From NCBI GenBank assembly GCA_025331445.1, contig JAIWNE010000182.1, positions 1 to 43,217 on the forward strand: 43,217 nt of DNA. The letters are read 5' to 3'. A program made the translations under genes and the position numbers. Positions 21,742 to 32,941 of this stretch are shown piece after piece. Under the pieces are notes generated by a model, which was given only the letters and a program-made list of their open reading frames with translations, ran no database searches and had not been told where the DNA came from. Position 1 is the stretch's first letter; the number at the start of each line of letters is the position of its first letter. This DNA comes from Blakeslea trispora (lineage: Eukaryota > Mucoromycota > Mucoromycetes > Mucorales > Choanephoraceae).

Positions 21742-24700
21742 ATGAGTCAAGAGAATTTGTTGTTAATTAATGTTGTAGAGTCTAGTGACGATATCAGCGA
21801 AATTGATATTGAGTCATACGACATTGAGGAAGTTAAAGCTGAAAATGAGTTCAGCTTCGAGATGTCAAACGGAGTCATCACGATCGACTCATCAGATTCT
21901 GAAGTTGACACTGAGAGTGCTTCTGTTGAAGTTGAAGCTAGTGAGTGGGGAATTTCTATATGTAATTTCCAATTTTAAGCGTATTGATTTACATCGTGTT
22001 TAGCAAATGATGTACTGGAGTTGACTATGAGTAAGACTCTTGAAGACAAGGAGAAGGAAAGCTCTGATGAAGACGACGAGCTCGATGAAGAATGTCTTTT
22101 TCAAAGTGTTGATGAAAATTCAAGAAAAGTTGCTGCTATGAAAAAGGAAATGGAAGAAGTTTTTTCTGTCGGTAGCGAATTTTCTGATATTGATGAGCTT
22201 AGAATTCGTGCTTAAGAATTGGGTAAAAAGCTTAATTGCCCAATTACAACCGACAAATCGGATCAAAAGCGCCAAGTTATTACTCTGATCTGCAGACATA
22301 GCAAGCAGTTCAGAAAAGCTCGCAAGGTTGTTGATTCGTCTTTGAACAAAGATGACAAAAATCTTAAGAAGGGCAAGAAAAGAGAAAGTACCAAAAAGGG
22401 CTGTCCATGTGTGATTGAAGCTCGTTTGTGACCAGCAAGAAAGATGGTAACTGTGCGAAGAGTAGATGGTAACCACAACCATCATTTTGCCAATGATGCT
22501 AGAACCTATAAGGTTAACCGAAAGCCAAATGCTGAGGTTTTCGAAGAAGCTGTTGCTTCCCTACAATACAATACACCAGCCAAGGTTGTTGAGGTATGCT
22601 TTCAATATTTTATTCGAATTGTGAGAGTAATTGATTGAGTAATATATGAACAGTTCATGCAATTGAAAGGCATAAACTATGTAACTAAGCGAGACATGGA
22701 AAACATGCAGCAAATGCATCGCGCTGACTCTGATATGACTTCGTTCATTACCAATCTGCAGCGCAAGCAATACAACGTGCGCTTCACCAAGAACCAAGAA
22801 GGCCGTGTAAATGCTGTATTCTTTATCAGCGATCATGCAATTCAGGAGCTCCGTAGATTTCCTGAATCAATCGTAGTAGATGCAACCTACAAAAGCAACT
22901 GCCATTTGTATGCCTTGCTCAATTTTGTAGTTGCTGGTACCGTTTCGAGCATAGAAAGACCAGATCAGTTGGCTACAATTCCCGTTGCAAGCGCCTGGAT
23001 GGAAAGAGAGACAAGATCTGTCTACAAGTGGGTCTTGCAACAGTTGAGAGAAGTGATTTGGCCGAGAAACTTGAGTCCTGAGCAGCTCGAGCTTCCAAGT
23101 GTCTTCACGACTGACAACGACGCTGCTCTGAAGGGAGCTCTTCAGGATGTATTTCCTGAATCAGCTCACTTACTGTGCTATATACACATTGAGAGACATT
23201 TTAGAGAGCGATTTCTAAAAGAAATCAATCCTAAGTTTGAAGGTAAAGGAAACTCTAGATATTCTTGAGAGCCAAGATCAAGTAACTGTTCTTGAATTTT
23301 ACTTTATAGTGCATGAACGCGAACATTTTGAAGCTGAACACAAAAGTTTGATATTTGATATTGCTCGTGGATGCACTACCAAGGAGGAGTACGATGATGC
23401 CAAGAAGTCATACGTCAACTTCCTTAACCGTGACGGACTTCTTGTTAACAAGAATACATGTATTGAGTATTTCCAACTGTAAGTTTGGTATTTGGCTTTA
23501 TTATGACTAGTCTAAAAATCATTTTTATTATTGAATAGTATGATACAGTCAGAAGTTCAATGGGGCAGTTATTATGCTAATGCCCATCCCCATATGAACA
23601 ACAGATCAACAAACCGTGTTGAGGGCACTCATGCTGCTATGAAGCATAGCATTGGATCTTCTAAAGGAAAAATGGGCCCTGTTACTGATAAGATCGATCA
23701 TTGGTACAAGATGAGAGTAAGGTCGAATATTAGTGTTTGTTGAAATATTTATCTGATTTTTGCTTCTAAAGGAGGACTATCGTAACTTTCAAATGGAACA
23801 TGAAAGTCTCTCTATTCCTGTTTCCATTATCACGAGCGAAGTGCAGCACTTGTTGAAGTTTTTGCAAGGCAAGATCACCAAGTTTGCTTTGATCAAAGTA
23901 AAAAACCAGCTCGTAAAAGGTTTGAAAGAGAAAGAAGATGGCCTTTTAAGCTAAGAATGCTCTTATTTTGTGAAGGTGTGGCGCTTACCTTGTCGCCATG
24001 AACTACTTAAATGCGTTGAGTCTAATGGCGAAGTAACACTTGATGCTGTTTACCCCAGATGGCACATTCCTTTCATTAACAGAAATGGTAATTTGTGATA
24101 ATGAAAGTAATGCTCTTTAGTGTTAATTGTATTTCTCGTTGCTAAAATCGGCCAGCTAAGTCTTGAAAACAAAACTAACACTCCTAGTGGTGATTATCAA
24201 GATGTAGTCAATGACGAGTTCTCAATTGTGTATCAGCACTTGAGAAACCAATTGAATGATATATTTATGAAAAGCCAAACGTATCAAGAGAAGCAGCATA
24301 TCATTGATGATATGCAAGCATTGATCGACCAGCTTGGCCCAAAAATGTTGGCAATGCTAAAGCGCTTACTTTGGCAACTGTGCATAAGGGAAGACCCAAG
24401 TTGCAGAAAAGAAACCGTGTTGGTGTCGAGATTGTCAAAGACAAACTCAAAGACAATGACAAAGAAAAAGCTAAGAAGCGTAAAAATGATAGCAAAGAAA
24501 GTGCAGAAAGCAGAAAAAAAACAAAGATTGAAGATGAAACAGGTACTTTCACAATAGTTCAACTTTTTTAAGCTAACTAGGTATCCTGATCACTTTGTGA
24601 AAGTTAAGAAGGAGAATGTTGAAGATGACGATGTTGAAGATGATAGCAGTACAGTTTCCTTGAAAAAAGATGAGAAGGTGCATCTCTCTATTATTGAGTA

Positions 24701-25370
24701 GATACACCCTTCAATTCTAGACACTTGGTACACTGCTGTCATTAATGTACGCAAAGATGGATTCTGTGGGTTTAGAGCTTTGGCAGTCCAGTTGTTTGGA
24801 GATGAAAATGAACTTCGGAAAGTCAAGAAGCAGATGAGAGACTTCCTTTTCACGATGGATGAAAAAAAAAATGAGAATACTGGCTTTTACAAAGCGCATC
24901 TTAAGGGATTCAGAGATTATGATGAACTTAAGTCAATTGTGTGCTTTGGGCTAGAGGAGAAGATTGGCAGCGAGTACATTAACTCGACCATATGCAGTGC
25001 AAGCGAGGAGCATTGGTTTCTCATGCCTGGATGTGCCCAACTAGTTGCTGACACTTTCCAGAAACCAATTGCAACCTTTGCGGAAAAAAAGTATACAAAA
25101 CCTCCACCTTGTACTTTTATTATTTTGTACGTTAGACAAAAAACTAAGAAGAAAAAAGAAATACTTCTGCTTCTGCAACGAGTAAATGACAATCACTTCG
25201 TTACCTTGAGCATGAAGCGGTCAGTCAAGCCAATCTGGTCATTGCCTGATGCTAGCATGTATGAAAGTGCATGTATCTCTCTTGGTGTGTCTCTAAATTT
25301 TAAACGTACATTTTGGAACCATTATTTGTTCTTTCAAAGCAGAAAAGAGCAATTAGGTAGAGTATTCTGA
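21742..25370 (+). pseudogene. MULE transposase with SWIM finger and C-terminal OTU-like protease domain
   Basis: Exons I can define: 21742-21940, 22004-22593, 22654-23242, 23310-23478, 23539-23716 and 23772-24087, all with canonical introns of 55-67 bp in phase, then less certain exons to 25370. Order of parts: acidic N-terminus; FAR1/WRKY-GCM1-like zinc region ending in DGNHNHHF; MULE DDE domain with Asp in SIVVDATYKS, Asp in FTTDNDAALKG and Glu in NRVEGTHAAM; SWIM-type finger (VWRLPCRHELL, ~23990); basic linker (HKGRPKLQKRNR); and an OTU-type cysteine protease domain (DGFCGFRALA at ~24755, then NDNHFVTL at ~25190). Stops at 22213 (TAA), 22429 (TGA), 23952 (TAA) and ~24700 (TAG), and a one-base loss near 24350, show it is dead. 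An OTU domain cleaves ubiquitin-type bonds; its role in transposition is unclear. Confidence 0.85.
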
Positions 25371-25647
25371 TATCTCATTCATTTCTTTTCAAGCTAACAT
25401 CCACTTTAGATGATGCTGAAACGATTGAAATCAATATCGATTAAATCAACAATGCTAATTTTCGCTTTTTCTTACCTCTCTCTTTTTTTCAATCTTTTTT
25501 ATTTTTATTATATTTTTATTGAATTTTTTTTTCTATCTTTCATTTATTTATTCTTATTCTATGTTATATCAGTATCCATTTAAACCTCTTTTTAAGATTA
25601 TTACAATCAAAGCAGAAGTTGTTTCACAATTCAAAAATATCACATTC

Positions 25648-25776
25648 ATGCATTCATTCTACTCAGGTACGAGCTAAACAGGACCTTCATCTTTGTTAAC
25701 ATGACCAAAAAAGAGGACGTCCTCATATGCCACCTCACTTAGATCTAAGCCACTGAGGCGCGCGAGTAATTCTCCT
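25648..25776. repeat. Right TIR of the MULE (partner 21541-21682)
   Basis: An inverted copy of the left TIR with the tip AGGAGAATTACTCGCGCGC when read inward. It lacks the 13-bp insertion seen in the left tip. The transposase stop and a T-rich 3' region lie just upstream. Confidence 0.88.
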
Positions 25777-25790
25777 TATAATAATTGTAG

Positions 25791-26007
25791 GCATTTTTTT
25801 TTCACATTTGATGATGAAGAAAACACGATCACTGAGCTATTCAACCAATATAAACTGTTCCATAGCCTAAAAGGACAACTGAATAGCACAACGAAATACA
25901 AATCATTTAACGACAACATCTTTACTAACATCGTTGATCTTGAATTTGGCAGCTATATCTCCTTTACCAGCTATCATGATCCACTTTTTATGCAATTCAA
26001 CGTTTAA
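25791..26007 (+). CDS. Possible 3' terminal exon of an unknown gene next to the MULE
   Basis: Directly after the right TIR an ATTGTAG acceptor is followed by an open frame of 72 codons ending in TAA (26005-26007). It contains DDEENTITELFNQYKLFH and then VDLEFGSYISFTSYHDPLF. The composition is that of a real protein and there is no ATG, so it would be a final exon whose upstream part lies beyond or was separated by the MULE. No family is recognised and no matching left part was found before 21541. Confidence 0.35.
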
Positions 26008-26594
26008 AATAATTTAAATTGTGCTTTACTTATTTCTTTTTGAACATTGTTGAAAAAAAAAAAGCTTTCTGTATTCTACATTATCATTTTATTAAAATTA
26101 CACTATTATTTTATTGAAATTATCTCAAAACATATAAATAGCTATTTTTATATTACTACTTGCACTCTGATGTACACCAATCATTACCCAATAAAAGTCA
26201 CACATAAAAATGAAAACGCCCAATCAAGGAATTAGTTTAAGTTCCGTTGGCTGATTTTTACTTTACGCGTGGTTGTAGTTTGACATATTCACTACCTAAA
26301 TCCACATATTGTTATTAGTTCCCTTGATACTTATTACAGATCATTGTATTCATATATTACATCTCTTCTTTTATATTACTTTATTCTCTCTACTTTACTT
26401 ATATCTCTAGTCGGACGACTTAAAACCTGGTGCTCATTACTTATAACCTTGCTGCCTGATTGCTCTGTTATATCTATTTGTTCTCTTTCTCAAGTTACTG
26501 CAAAAACTATCCTTTGTCCTGTAACAACACTATTTGTTCTCCATCTCTAGTAACTGCAAAACAATACCGCATCTTATAACATAAAAAAGTGACT
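26008..26594. other. Non-coding stretch before tRNA-Thr
   Basis: AT-rich sequence without a credible frame. Short direct repeats (TTGTTCTC...AAGTTACTGCAAAA near 26475-26510 and ATTTGTTCTCCATCTCTAG near 26530-26549) suggest a small tandem duplication. This region is downstream of the minus-strand tRNA gene. Confidence 0.4.
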
Positions 26595-26667
26595 TGCCTT
26601 CTGCCAGAATCGAACTGGCGACCTTCTGCTTACTAGGCAGACGCTCTGCCAACTGAGCCAAGAAGGC
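26595..26667 (-). tRNA. tRNA-Thr (anticodon AGT)
   Basis: A 73-nt minus-strand cloverleaf. The acceptor GCCTTCT (5' end at 26667) pairs fully with AGAAGGC. D stem GGCTC/GAGC. Anticodon stem TCTGC/GCAGA closes a 7-nt loop CTAGTAA with anticodon AGT. T arm GCCAG-TTCGATT-CTGGC. Discriminator A. Internal A-box (TGGCTCAGTTGG) and B-box (GGTCGCCAGTTCGATTC) are intact, and no CCA is encoded, as expected for a nuclear gene. There is no intron. The 5' flank holds the CACTA-like element A, whose insertion point is 57 bp upstream. Confidence 0.97.
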
Positions 26668-27586
26668 ACTTTTCTTTTGATGTGTGTCTAATTTGTCTTT
26701 GTTGCTATTTGGCACTCTTTGGCGCACTACACCGAAGAGGTTGGCAAACGAACCATGATTTTTACGGAACACACGTCTGCTTCGTACGGAACCTACTTGG
26801 CACTCCCAATTCATTAGCCGTCGTGGAAACCTGGATTCGAAACACATCTGTTTCACACGACGGCAAATGAATCACGGTTACTGCCCCAATTTCCACGACG
26901 GCAAACAGATTACGAAAACTGCCTCGTTTCCAACGTGTGTTCCGTATCCATTGGAGCGACCTAATTGGATTACATTCTTGAAATAGTTCTTTCAATAGGC
27001 TTCTTTTCTCAAAAATACATTCAATATTTCGTTCTGATTGGGTTCATACACGATATTTTTATTCAAATAGATGATTGCAATTGGATAGAATAGGCTTCTT
27101 TACGCAAATATACTTCTTTACAATTGGACTGTTTACAGCAAATATAGAGGATTAGAGGCTTAAAAAAGTGGCTTTTTATTATAGAAAAAAACTTTTTTTT
27201 TGATAGAAAATAATGGCTTCTTTACGGGGGAAAACACTAGGGGAATAGGTAAAAAAAAAAGCAATAATCGGTAGATGTAGAGAATATAGCCAGAAAAAAA
27301 CCGATAGAAATGGCAAATTGCTTTTACAGAAAACGATGATGAAAACGATCAAGATACAGGCAAGAGCAATTCGAATTGAGACACAAACGCAACAGACAGA
27401 CCATAAAAGCAGATGGAGAGAGACAGCAATTTTACATATAAAAGGCAGAAAACAAACCAAACAAGGAACAACCGGATTTGAACTAAAACAACACCATCAT
27501 TAGTTAAAAGCGAAATAACACAAAAAGAAATGACAAATGTACTTACAGACAAGCCATAATTAAAGGCAATACGAAAGCCAGTTTAC

Positions 27587-27734
27587 CGTTTCAAAGGAGC
27601 ATGCCAGCATTTGAAAGCCTAAAAAGAAAGCAATAAGTTATACTGAAACCATAGATTCTGATATCTTACTTACATTTAAAAAAGCCATCAACAGGGTCCT
27701 TGTAAACAATATCATTATTAAGCACAACTAGGCT
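27587..27734 (-). CDS. Gene R in element A: two small spliced exons
   Basis: On the minus strand, exon 27734-27674 (bounded by a TTTCATTTAG acceptor and a GTAAGTAAG donor) joins in phase across a 55-bp intron with a TAACTTAT branch site to exon 27618-27587, giving CFQMLACSFET at the junction side. Element B has the equivalent exon pair ending FRMLFETFK, with the same intron position and branch site. Exon lengths differ, so the gene is diverged or decayed in one copy. Product unknown. Confidence 0.35.
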
Positions 27735-28690
27735 CTAAATGAAAGAAGTACGTGAATAAAAAGAATTACAACATAAATGTTTATGAATAATTACCTCAAC
27801 TTATACAACAAAGTAAACACATATCAATTAAAGACAAGGATTAAGTAGATGGAAGTAGATTATTAGTGGCTTGACCGAAGAAAAAAAAAAGAAAAAGACT
27901 TACCTGTATACTTTAAAAAAAAGTAATAAAAAAGAGAGAAAAAGAGAAAAGAAAGGAAAAAAGAAAAAATTTCAACTTATTGACAGCTTCCTATTTGGGT
28001 CTTGTCAATAACAAAAAAAAGAGAGAGAGAAAAATTTCACACTGACAGATTTTATTATTGAATCACCGACACAAGAATAAAATATCCTGACTTTACTTGA
28101 CCGTTAAAAAATCTATAAAAAGCGACTAAGAGAGCGCTTCAAGTGCATTATAAGCATCCGGTAATATGCCCCTTTAATATAGCCACAAACAGGCACCTCT
28201 TTTCTTTTTTTTGTGTCGAAAAAACGACATTAGACCTGTCGACATGGGCACGTATGAGTACACTTTGAAAAATTAAAAAATAAAGAGAAATAGCTTTATC
28301 AATCTCAGCCTATATCACACACACTTTTTTTTTCTCTCTCTTGAATTTATTTATTTTCTTTATTACAAGTAGCCTCAACTCATACTTTATTTATCTTGCT
28401 AAAAGCAGATGAGACTTAGCGAGCTTATGTCATTTCAGCAATGCAGTATATTGAACGTAGACATTCCAAGCGTGGACTCTGGTTTGGAAGTGCAACGAAA
28501 AGAGAACAGTCAGGAAAGCTTTTAAGCTGCAAATTGACTTCAATCTAAAAATAAAGAGAATATCAGGCTGCTACTTTTTTTTTCTTCAGTACTAAGCTTG
28601 ATCCTCATCATACATGCCAAGCAAAAGGTAAGTTACATTGCCGTGTTATGAATCAGCTATATCCTTTCTTTTTTTTTGTTTTGACAAGAA

Positions 28691-28873
28691 GTGGATTGCT
28701 TTATGAACGAGAAGCTCTTTTTTATGAATGAAAAACATCTTTACGCAATAAAGAACGACTGCTTACGAGTTATTTTATGGATTACACCTTTATTTATTTT
28801 TGTCTCAGTACATGAAAGGAAAGAATGTGGGTTTTGGTACAAAATGAGCATATACAAGAGGAAAAAGATGTAA
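28691..28873 (+). CDS. Possible diverged gene Q counterpart in element A
   Basis: A 60-codon frame starting MDCFMNEKLFFMNEKHLY and ending in KMSIYKRKKM. It follows a GTAAGT-containing segment resembling the KVSNTF region of element B and keeps DC--N--L----E--LY of gene Q in the 20.8 kb copy. The resemblance is short and could be fortuitous; its position between the left and right conserved blocks of the element supports it. Confidence 0.3.
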   Translation: MDCFMNEKLFFMNEKHLYAIKNDCLRVILWITPLFIFVSVHERKECGFWYKMSIYKRKKM

Positions 28874-29674
28874 ACGGACTGTTGCAAGTACTTATTTCTT
28901 ATATTTTGACCTGTTAAGCTTGTAGAAATGGAACAGAAGAAAAGGGGATTTAAAGTGCAGGCTTACTTTGAACGCACTACTGGGTAATTAGGGACATGAG
29001 ACCGAGATGAGTTTGCATGTTCTTCAGAAAACTTTTTTTTTTTGCTTTTAATTTTACCAGTTGTCTTTTCTTCAAAGGTTTTATTCAAGCATATTTATAT
29101 TAGTGCATTTATTCCAATGTGTTTATCTCGGTGTCTTCTGCTTTAGATGCCTTTATTTCAGTGTCTTTTTTCTCTTTTGATTTTTGAGAGTCTCTTTTTT
29201 TCAGTGGCTTAAGTTTTTTATTTCCCATTTTTAAAAAAATTTCCCAATTATTTTGTGAGTCTTATTCTCAATTTATAAATCTCCCGTTTCCGAAAGTATT
29301 TTCCAATTTTTTTAAGCAGTGATTTTTTAGGCCTTGATATTTTTTAAAGAAAAAAAGACAAGTCAATTTAAACTCATCAGCATTAAAAAAATCAAGTTGC
29401 TGTAAAATCTCAAGCAGAGAAAAAATCACTGCCAAAAAATTTAAAGAGCGAATTTTCTTTAAGCAGGTAAAAATCTAAATGGTTATAACTTTATAAAAAC
29501 AAACTCGTTTTAAATTCTGTAAGAAGTTCTGAAAGTCCAAACAATATATCTAAATATCTATCAAAAAAAGTAGCAGCGTTTATAATCAAAATCAATACTT
29601 AGAGTTTGGGGTGCACTTAAGACCATGTTAACCGTGGATGACCACCGTACGTTGGTCAAGCATTCGGTGTAGTG

Positions 29675-30938
29675 GCGGTAATGAAGTATAGGCTCTTTGG
29701 TATGTCTAGGTGTAGTTGATGTGGTTCTTTGTTTTGTTTGTTGCTTGGAAGTAGTGATCTTTTGATACAAGTCTGGTTTGTATTACCCGGTTTCTGAAGT
29801 GGTAATAGCTGGCAACAGTTGTAGCCAATGGTATCTTTCCTTCGCATTTGATGTATAACCTCAGCCTGCTTATCATTCAAGTGGATATATGTATATGTTG
29901 TTGACCAGAGTGCAAGAGTGTTGTTTTCATTCAGTTTTGTTATGTTCTGTTGGTTTCTTTTCCCCTTTGATCTTGATTTGTATTCTTATTATTTTTATTT
30001 TTGTTGTGATTACTTTATTTTATTTATTTTATTATTCTACCTTATTTACTTTATTTTTCCTTATTTTTTTTTGTATTACTGAAATTGATTTGTGCTATAG
30101 CTTGTTATACATTTATTATCTTATTTAGTTCAGCAAGACCTCGGTATTATCTCTATTTGGGCTTATCAACTCTATTTCTATTACCTTGGGCTGTTACTCT
30201 ATTTCGGTGATATATGCATCTGTCTGTTGTGATCTCTCAGCAAAAGCTTATTTGATTTAAGCTATTGAATTAGAGCAGCGATTAACTTTGGTACAACAAA
30301 ATTTCTGCAGTGACAGGTTGACAGTCGGTGAAATGATTGTGCACGTTGTTCCTGGTTTAGGAAATAATCCCTAAAGATGTCTGAACCATATTTCTCTGAA
30401 TCACTATTCCATTTGGTATCACTGTGATTGTATCAATTATTTAGCTTATTTTATTTTGTATGGGTGTACTTTTACGGATTTTTTTTTACATCTTTTATTC
30501 ATCTTTAAGAACTTTATTGTTTTTTATTTCTAATAATTATCATTATTGATTTTTTATTTGACTCTCTGAAAATATATCTCTACTGTTACATACTACCTTT
30601 AAATTCTATCATTAAAGCGTTCAAGTGCCTATTTCCTGTTTATTTTCTCCCCTTAGTATAATCGATAGTCTTTTACAGTCTTCTATCTCCCTTTGCATTT
30701 GTTATTTTCACTTGTTCGAATCAAAGGTAACATACGGGTTGATTATAAAGTTGTCACTTTCGCTTTTCAAGCATTTTGGCCACCTGTATATCAAATCACG
30801 TGATCTAATTTTGCTTGAAATTAGCCAATCAAATTACTGCCCTACTTACATCTGTCAACACACTGTCAACTAGATCCTTTATTTTTAACAGATTACCTGA
30901 TACAACTAGTATAGACCTCGATACTTCTGTCCTTCTTG
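29675..30938. other. Spacer between element A and the LINE
   Basis: T-rich sequence with no credible coding frame. 30700-30938 probably includes the 5' untranslated region of the LINE, but its boundary is not visible. A GTGTAGTTGATGTGG at ~29708 resembles a CACTA end only superficially. Confidence 0.4.
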
Positions 30939-32941
30939 ATGGATGCAAACAATACCAACGATCCTCAACTGGCCTGCCTGCTTGCAGAGATCATGAGCAC
31001 CATGAGAGAGCTCAATAAAAAATTTGACTCTCTTGTCGAACAGATGTCGGACCAGAAAAAGGTTCAAGAATTGTTCCGAGTGGAGTTGAGCCAATTACGC
31101 GCCAACATGGCAAAGGTGGGTGGTGTGCATGTAGCCACTGCATCCATGGATGCAAATCATCCATCCATCCCCCAAAAGGGCAAAGAGGCCCCCAAAGAGG
31201 TCCAAAGGCCTAAAGAGGTACCCAAGCCAACCCAAGAAGCACCTGCCAACACCTGGGTACTGTCGCCAAGTCCAAAGCCAAGGCCAAGCCCTCTGCCAAG
31301 AAACTCGCTGCCACCGGTCGAGCTTTTGCTCCTCCCCTTGCCTCTACCTCTCCAGGTCGCTATGACTACGTGTACCTGCACCAGTCTCGTCGCTTGGATA
31401 GAAAGGAGATTCGTAGCCGATTCACCTCGTTAGGTATTGATACCTCTCGTATCTTGGATCTCTCTTTCCCTGCTCGCTCAGTTGTTGGTATCCTCCTTCA
31501 TGCTGAATACAAGCAAGAGTTCTTAACCAAACTAAACGCTTGTAAGATTGTACCCATTGCCACCTTTGATCCTCTGTCCCATGATCATATCATTGATCCC
31601 AAGTTCAAGGATATGCCTGCTACCCAACGTGTACCACTAGCTAAGGCTATCCAAGAAGACCGTTGCACCCGTACTCTCTACTTTGTACGAGTATACTTAG
31701 TACCCAGTGTTGCTAAGTATTTTGTTGAGCAAGGTTGGATGAATGAAGCCAAGGCCTCTGCTATCATTACTGACCGCATGCCTAGACCAACAAAGAGACC
31801 ACGCATGAATACCAACACAGCAGCCGCTGCTTTTCTGCGTTCTGTTTCCTTTGAAGGTCCCTCGGATACTAATAAGGTCACCTTTGATCTGTTTGGTAAC
31901 CGTGTTGAGGGTATGGATTTAGACATCACAGAAGAATTTCATCCTGATGCGTATGGAACTGACTCTGGTACTGATTCCGAAATCGAGCAAGATACCCTGG
32001 ATAAATCATCTAGTATTGCGGACGTCTTATCCCACTGCCGCTCCTTTGACATTGTACTCATCACTGAAACATGGATCCTCTCACCCTCCTTACTACCAAC
32101 ATCATGGACCCAATTCCACACCTACGGTAAACCTGTAGCTGGCAACTACAGAGGCTCCCAAGGTATCGTGGCTTTGGTCAATCCTGATTGTCCTGTTTCT
32201 GTCACTCATTTAACTTCTCCTAACCCGTACACCCTCTGTCTCCAGTTTGGTCAACTGCGTATCGCCTGTTTCTATTTACCTTCTTCCCTTTCTTTGGATC
32301 AAGTACTGACCACACTTGACTCTATCCCTCTCAGCCGAGATACTATCCTCTGTGGTGACTTCAACGCTAGACTCTCTTCTCTTGTTGGTGATTCTCTTGG
32401 CAATTCTCGTGGAACCCAACTCAAACAATGGATAGCTGATCGTGGACTTAATATTCTCAATTCTTCACTTGCATACGGTATTCCCACATACCTGACCTAC
32501 CGCAATGAGAATGTACATAGCAGTATCATTGATCTGTTTATTACGAACAATATCCAAGCTCTACAAGATCCATCCATGGATGTGTTTTCAGACTTGTCTC
32601 TGAGCTCTGATCATCGCCTGCTCTCCTTAAGCTTTGATTACCTCTATACTACTGACACTGAATCCCATCTACCTTCTGACCTTCCCTCTCAACAACAACG
32701 AAAGATGTGGCAACTTTCAAAGTTAAAGGAAGCTGAAGTAGCCGCTCTTTACAGACAAACCTTTGTATCGCAAACCGACTCGCTTCTTACTGATCTTCAG
32801 TCTGAAATTGAGCTGATCGCTAATAGACCAGAAATGTGCATCCAACCTGATCTTGATAATTTGAATTCTAGGCTCTGTCATGCTGTCTACCAAGCACTTG
32901 ATCATTCTGTAGGTGTGAGGCCACCTCGTCCTAAACACTAG
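30939..32941 (+). pseudogene. LINE ORF1 fused to AP-endonuclease domain
   Basis: From ATG 30939 (MDANNTNDPQ) a coiled-coil-prone segment with heptad Leu/Met (residues ~10-55) leads into a Lys/Pro/Ala-rich linker. One base is missing near 31256, after which the frame of 31370-32941 continues. The C-terminal ORF1 part includes RYDYVYLHQSRRLDRKEI and an acidic tail (DSGTDSEIEQDT). From ~31985 it passes directly into the endonuclease: catalytic Glu in VLITETWIL, CGDFNARL (~32356) and SSDHRLLSL (~32604). The expected N-terminal Asn strand of the endonuclease is missing at the join, suggesting an internal deletion that fused ORF1 and ORF2. TAG at 32939-32941 ends the frame. The endonuclease would nick target DNA to prime reverse transcription. 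Confidence 0.8.

Larger units (their letters stand above)
21541..25776 (+). mobile_element. MULE (Mutator-like) DNA transposon
   Basis: A 4.2-kb unit has ~130-140 bp terminal inverted repeats at 21541-21682 and 25648-25776 that match almost base for base over the GAGGACGTCCTC and ACAAAGATGAAGGTCCTG blocks. It encloses a multi-exon MULE transposase. The left TIR carries a 13-bp insertion in its CG-rich tip (21556-21570). AT-rich flanks show no identical 8-11 bp duplication, so the target duplication has decayed or the ends are slightly misplaced. Confidence 0.9.
26725..29674 (+). mobile_element. CACTA-like element A, inserted upstream of tRNA-Thr
   Basis: The ends are CACTACACCGAA at 26725 and the complement TTCGGTGTAGTG ending at 29674. 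A perfect 3-bp target duplication GCG lies at 26722-26724 and 29675-29677. A CACTA terminus plus a 3-bp duplication is the hallmark of the CACTA/CMC superfamily. Within the first 250 bp, short subterminal repeats occur (CACGACGGCAAA-type at ~26818, 26857 and 26896; ACACATCTGTTT/ACACACGTCTG-type), also typical. Internal homology to element B is direct and covers ~26965-27250 and ~29170-29600, with more divergent sequence between. No DDE transposase is recognisable at 2.95 kb, so it is probably non-autonomous or uses an unfamiliar protein. Confidence 0.82.

Noticed and set aside
28015..28030. CRISPR or satellite-like arrays in A-rich repeats
   Set aside because: Only simple GA/A-rich low complexity; no regularly spaced repeats anywhere in the window.
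29318..29433. Inverted AGCAGTGATTTTTT / AAAAAATCACTGCC pair in element A, as a nested MITE
   Set aside because: It lies within a block conserved with element B where the left arm differs (AGTAGTGATTTTAAG), and it overlaps the gene P coding block; no target duplication.
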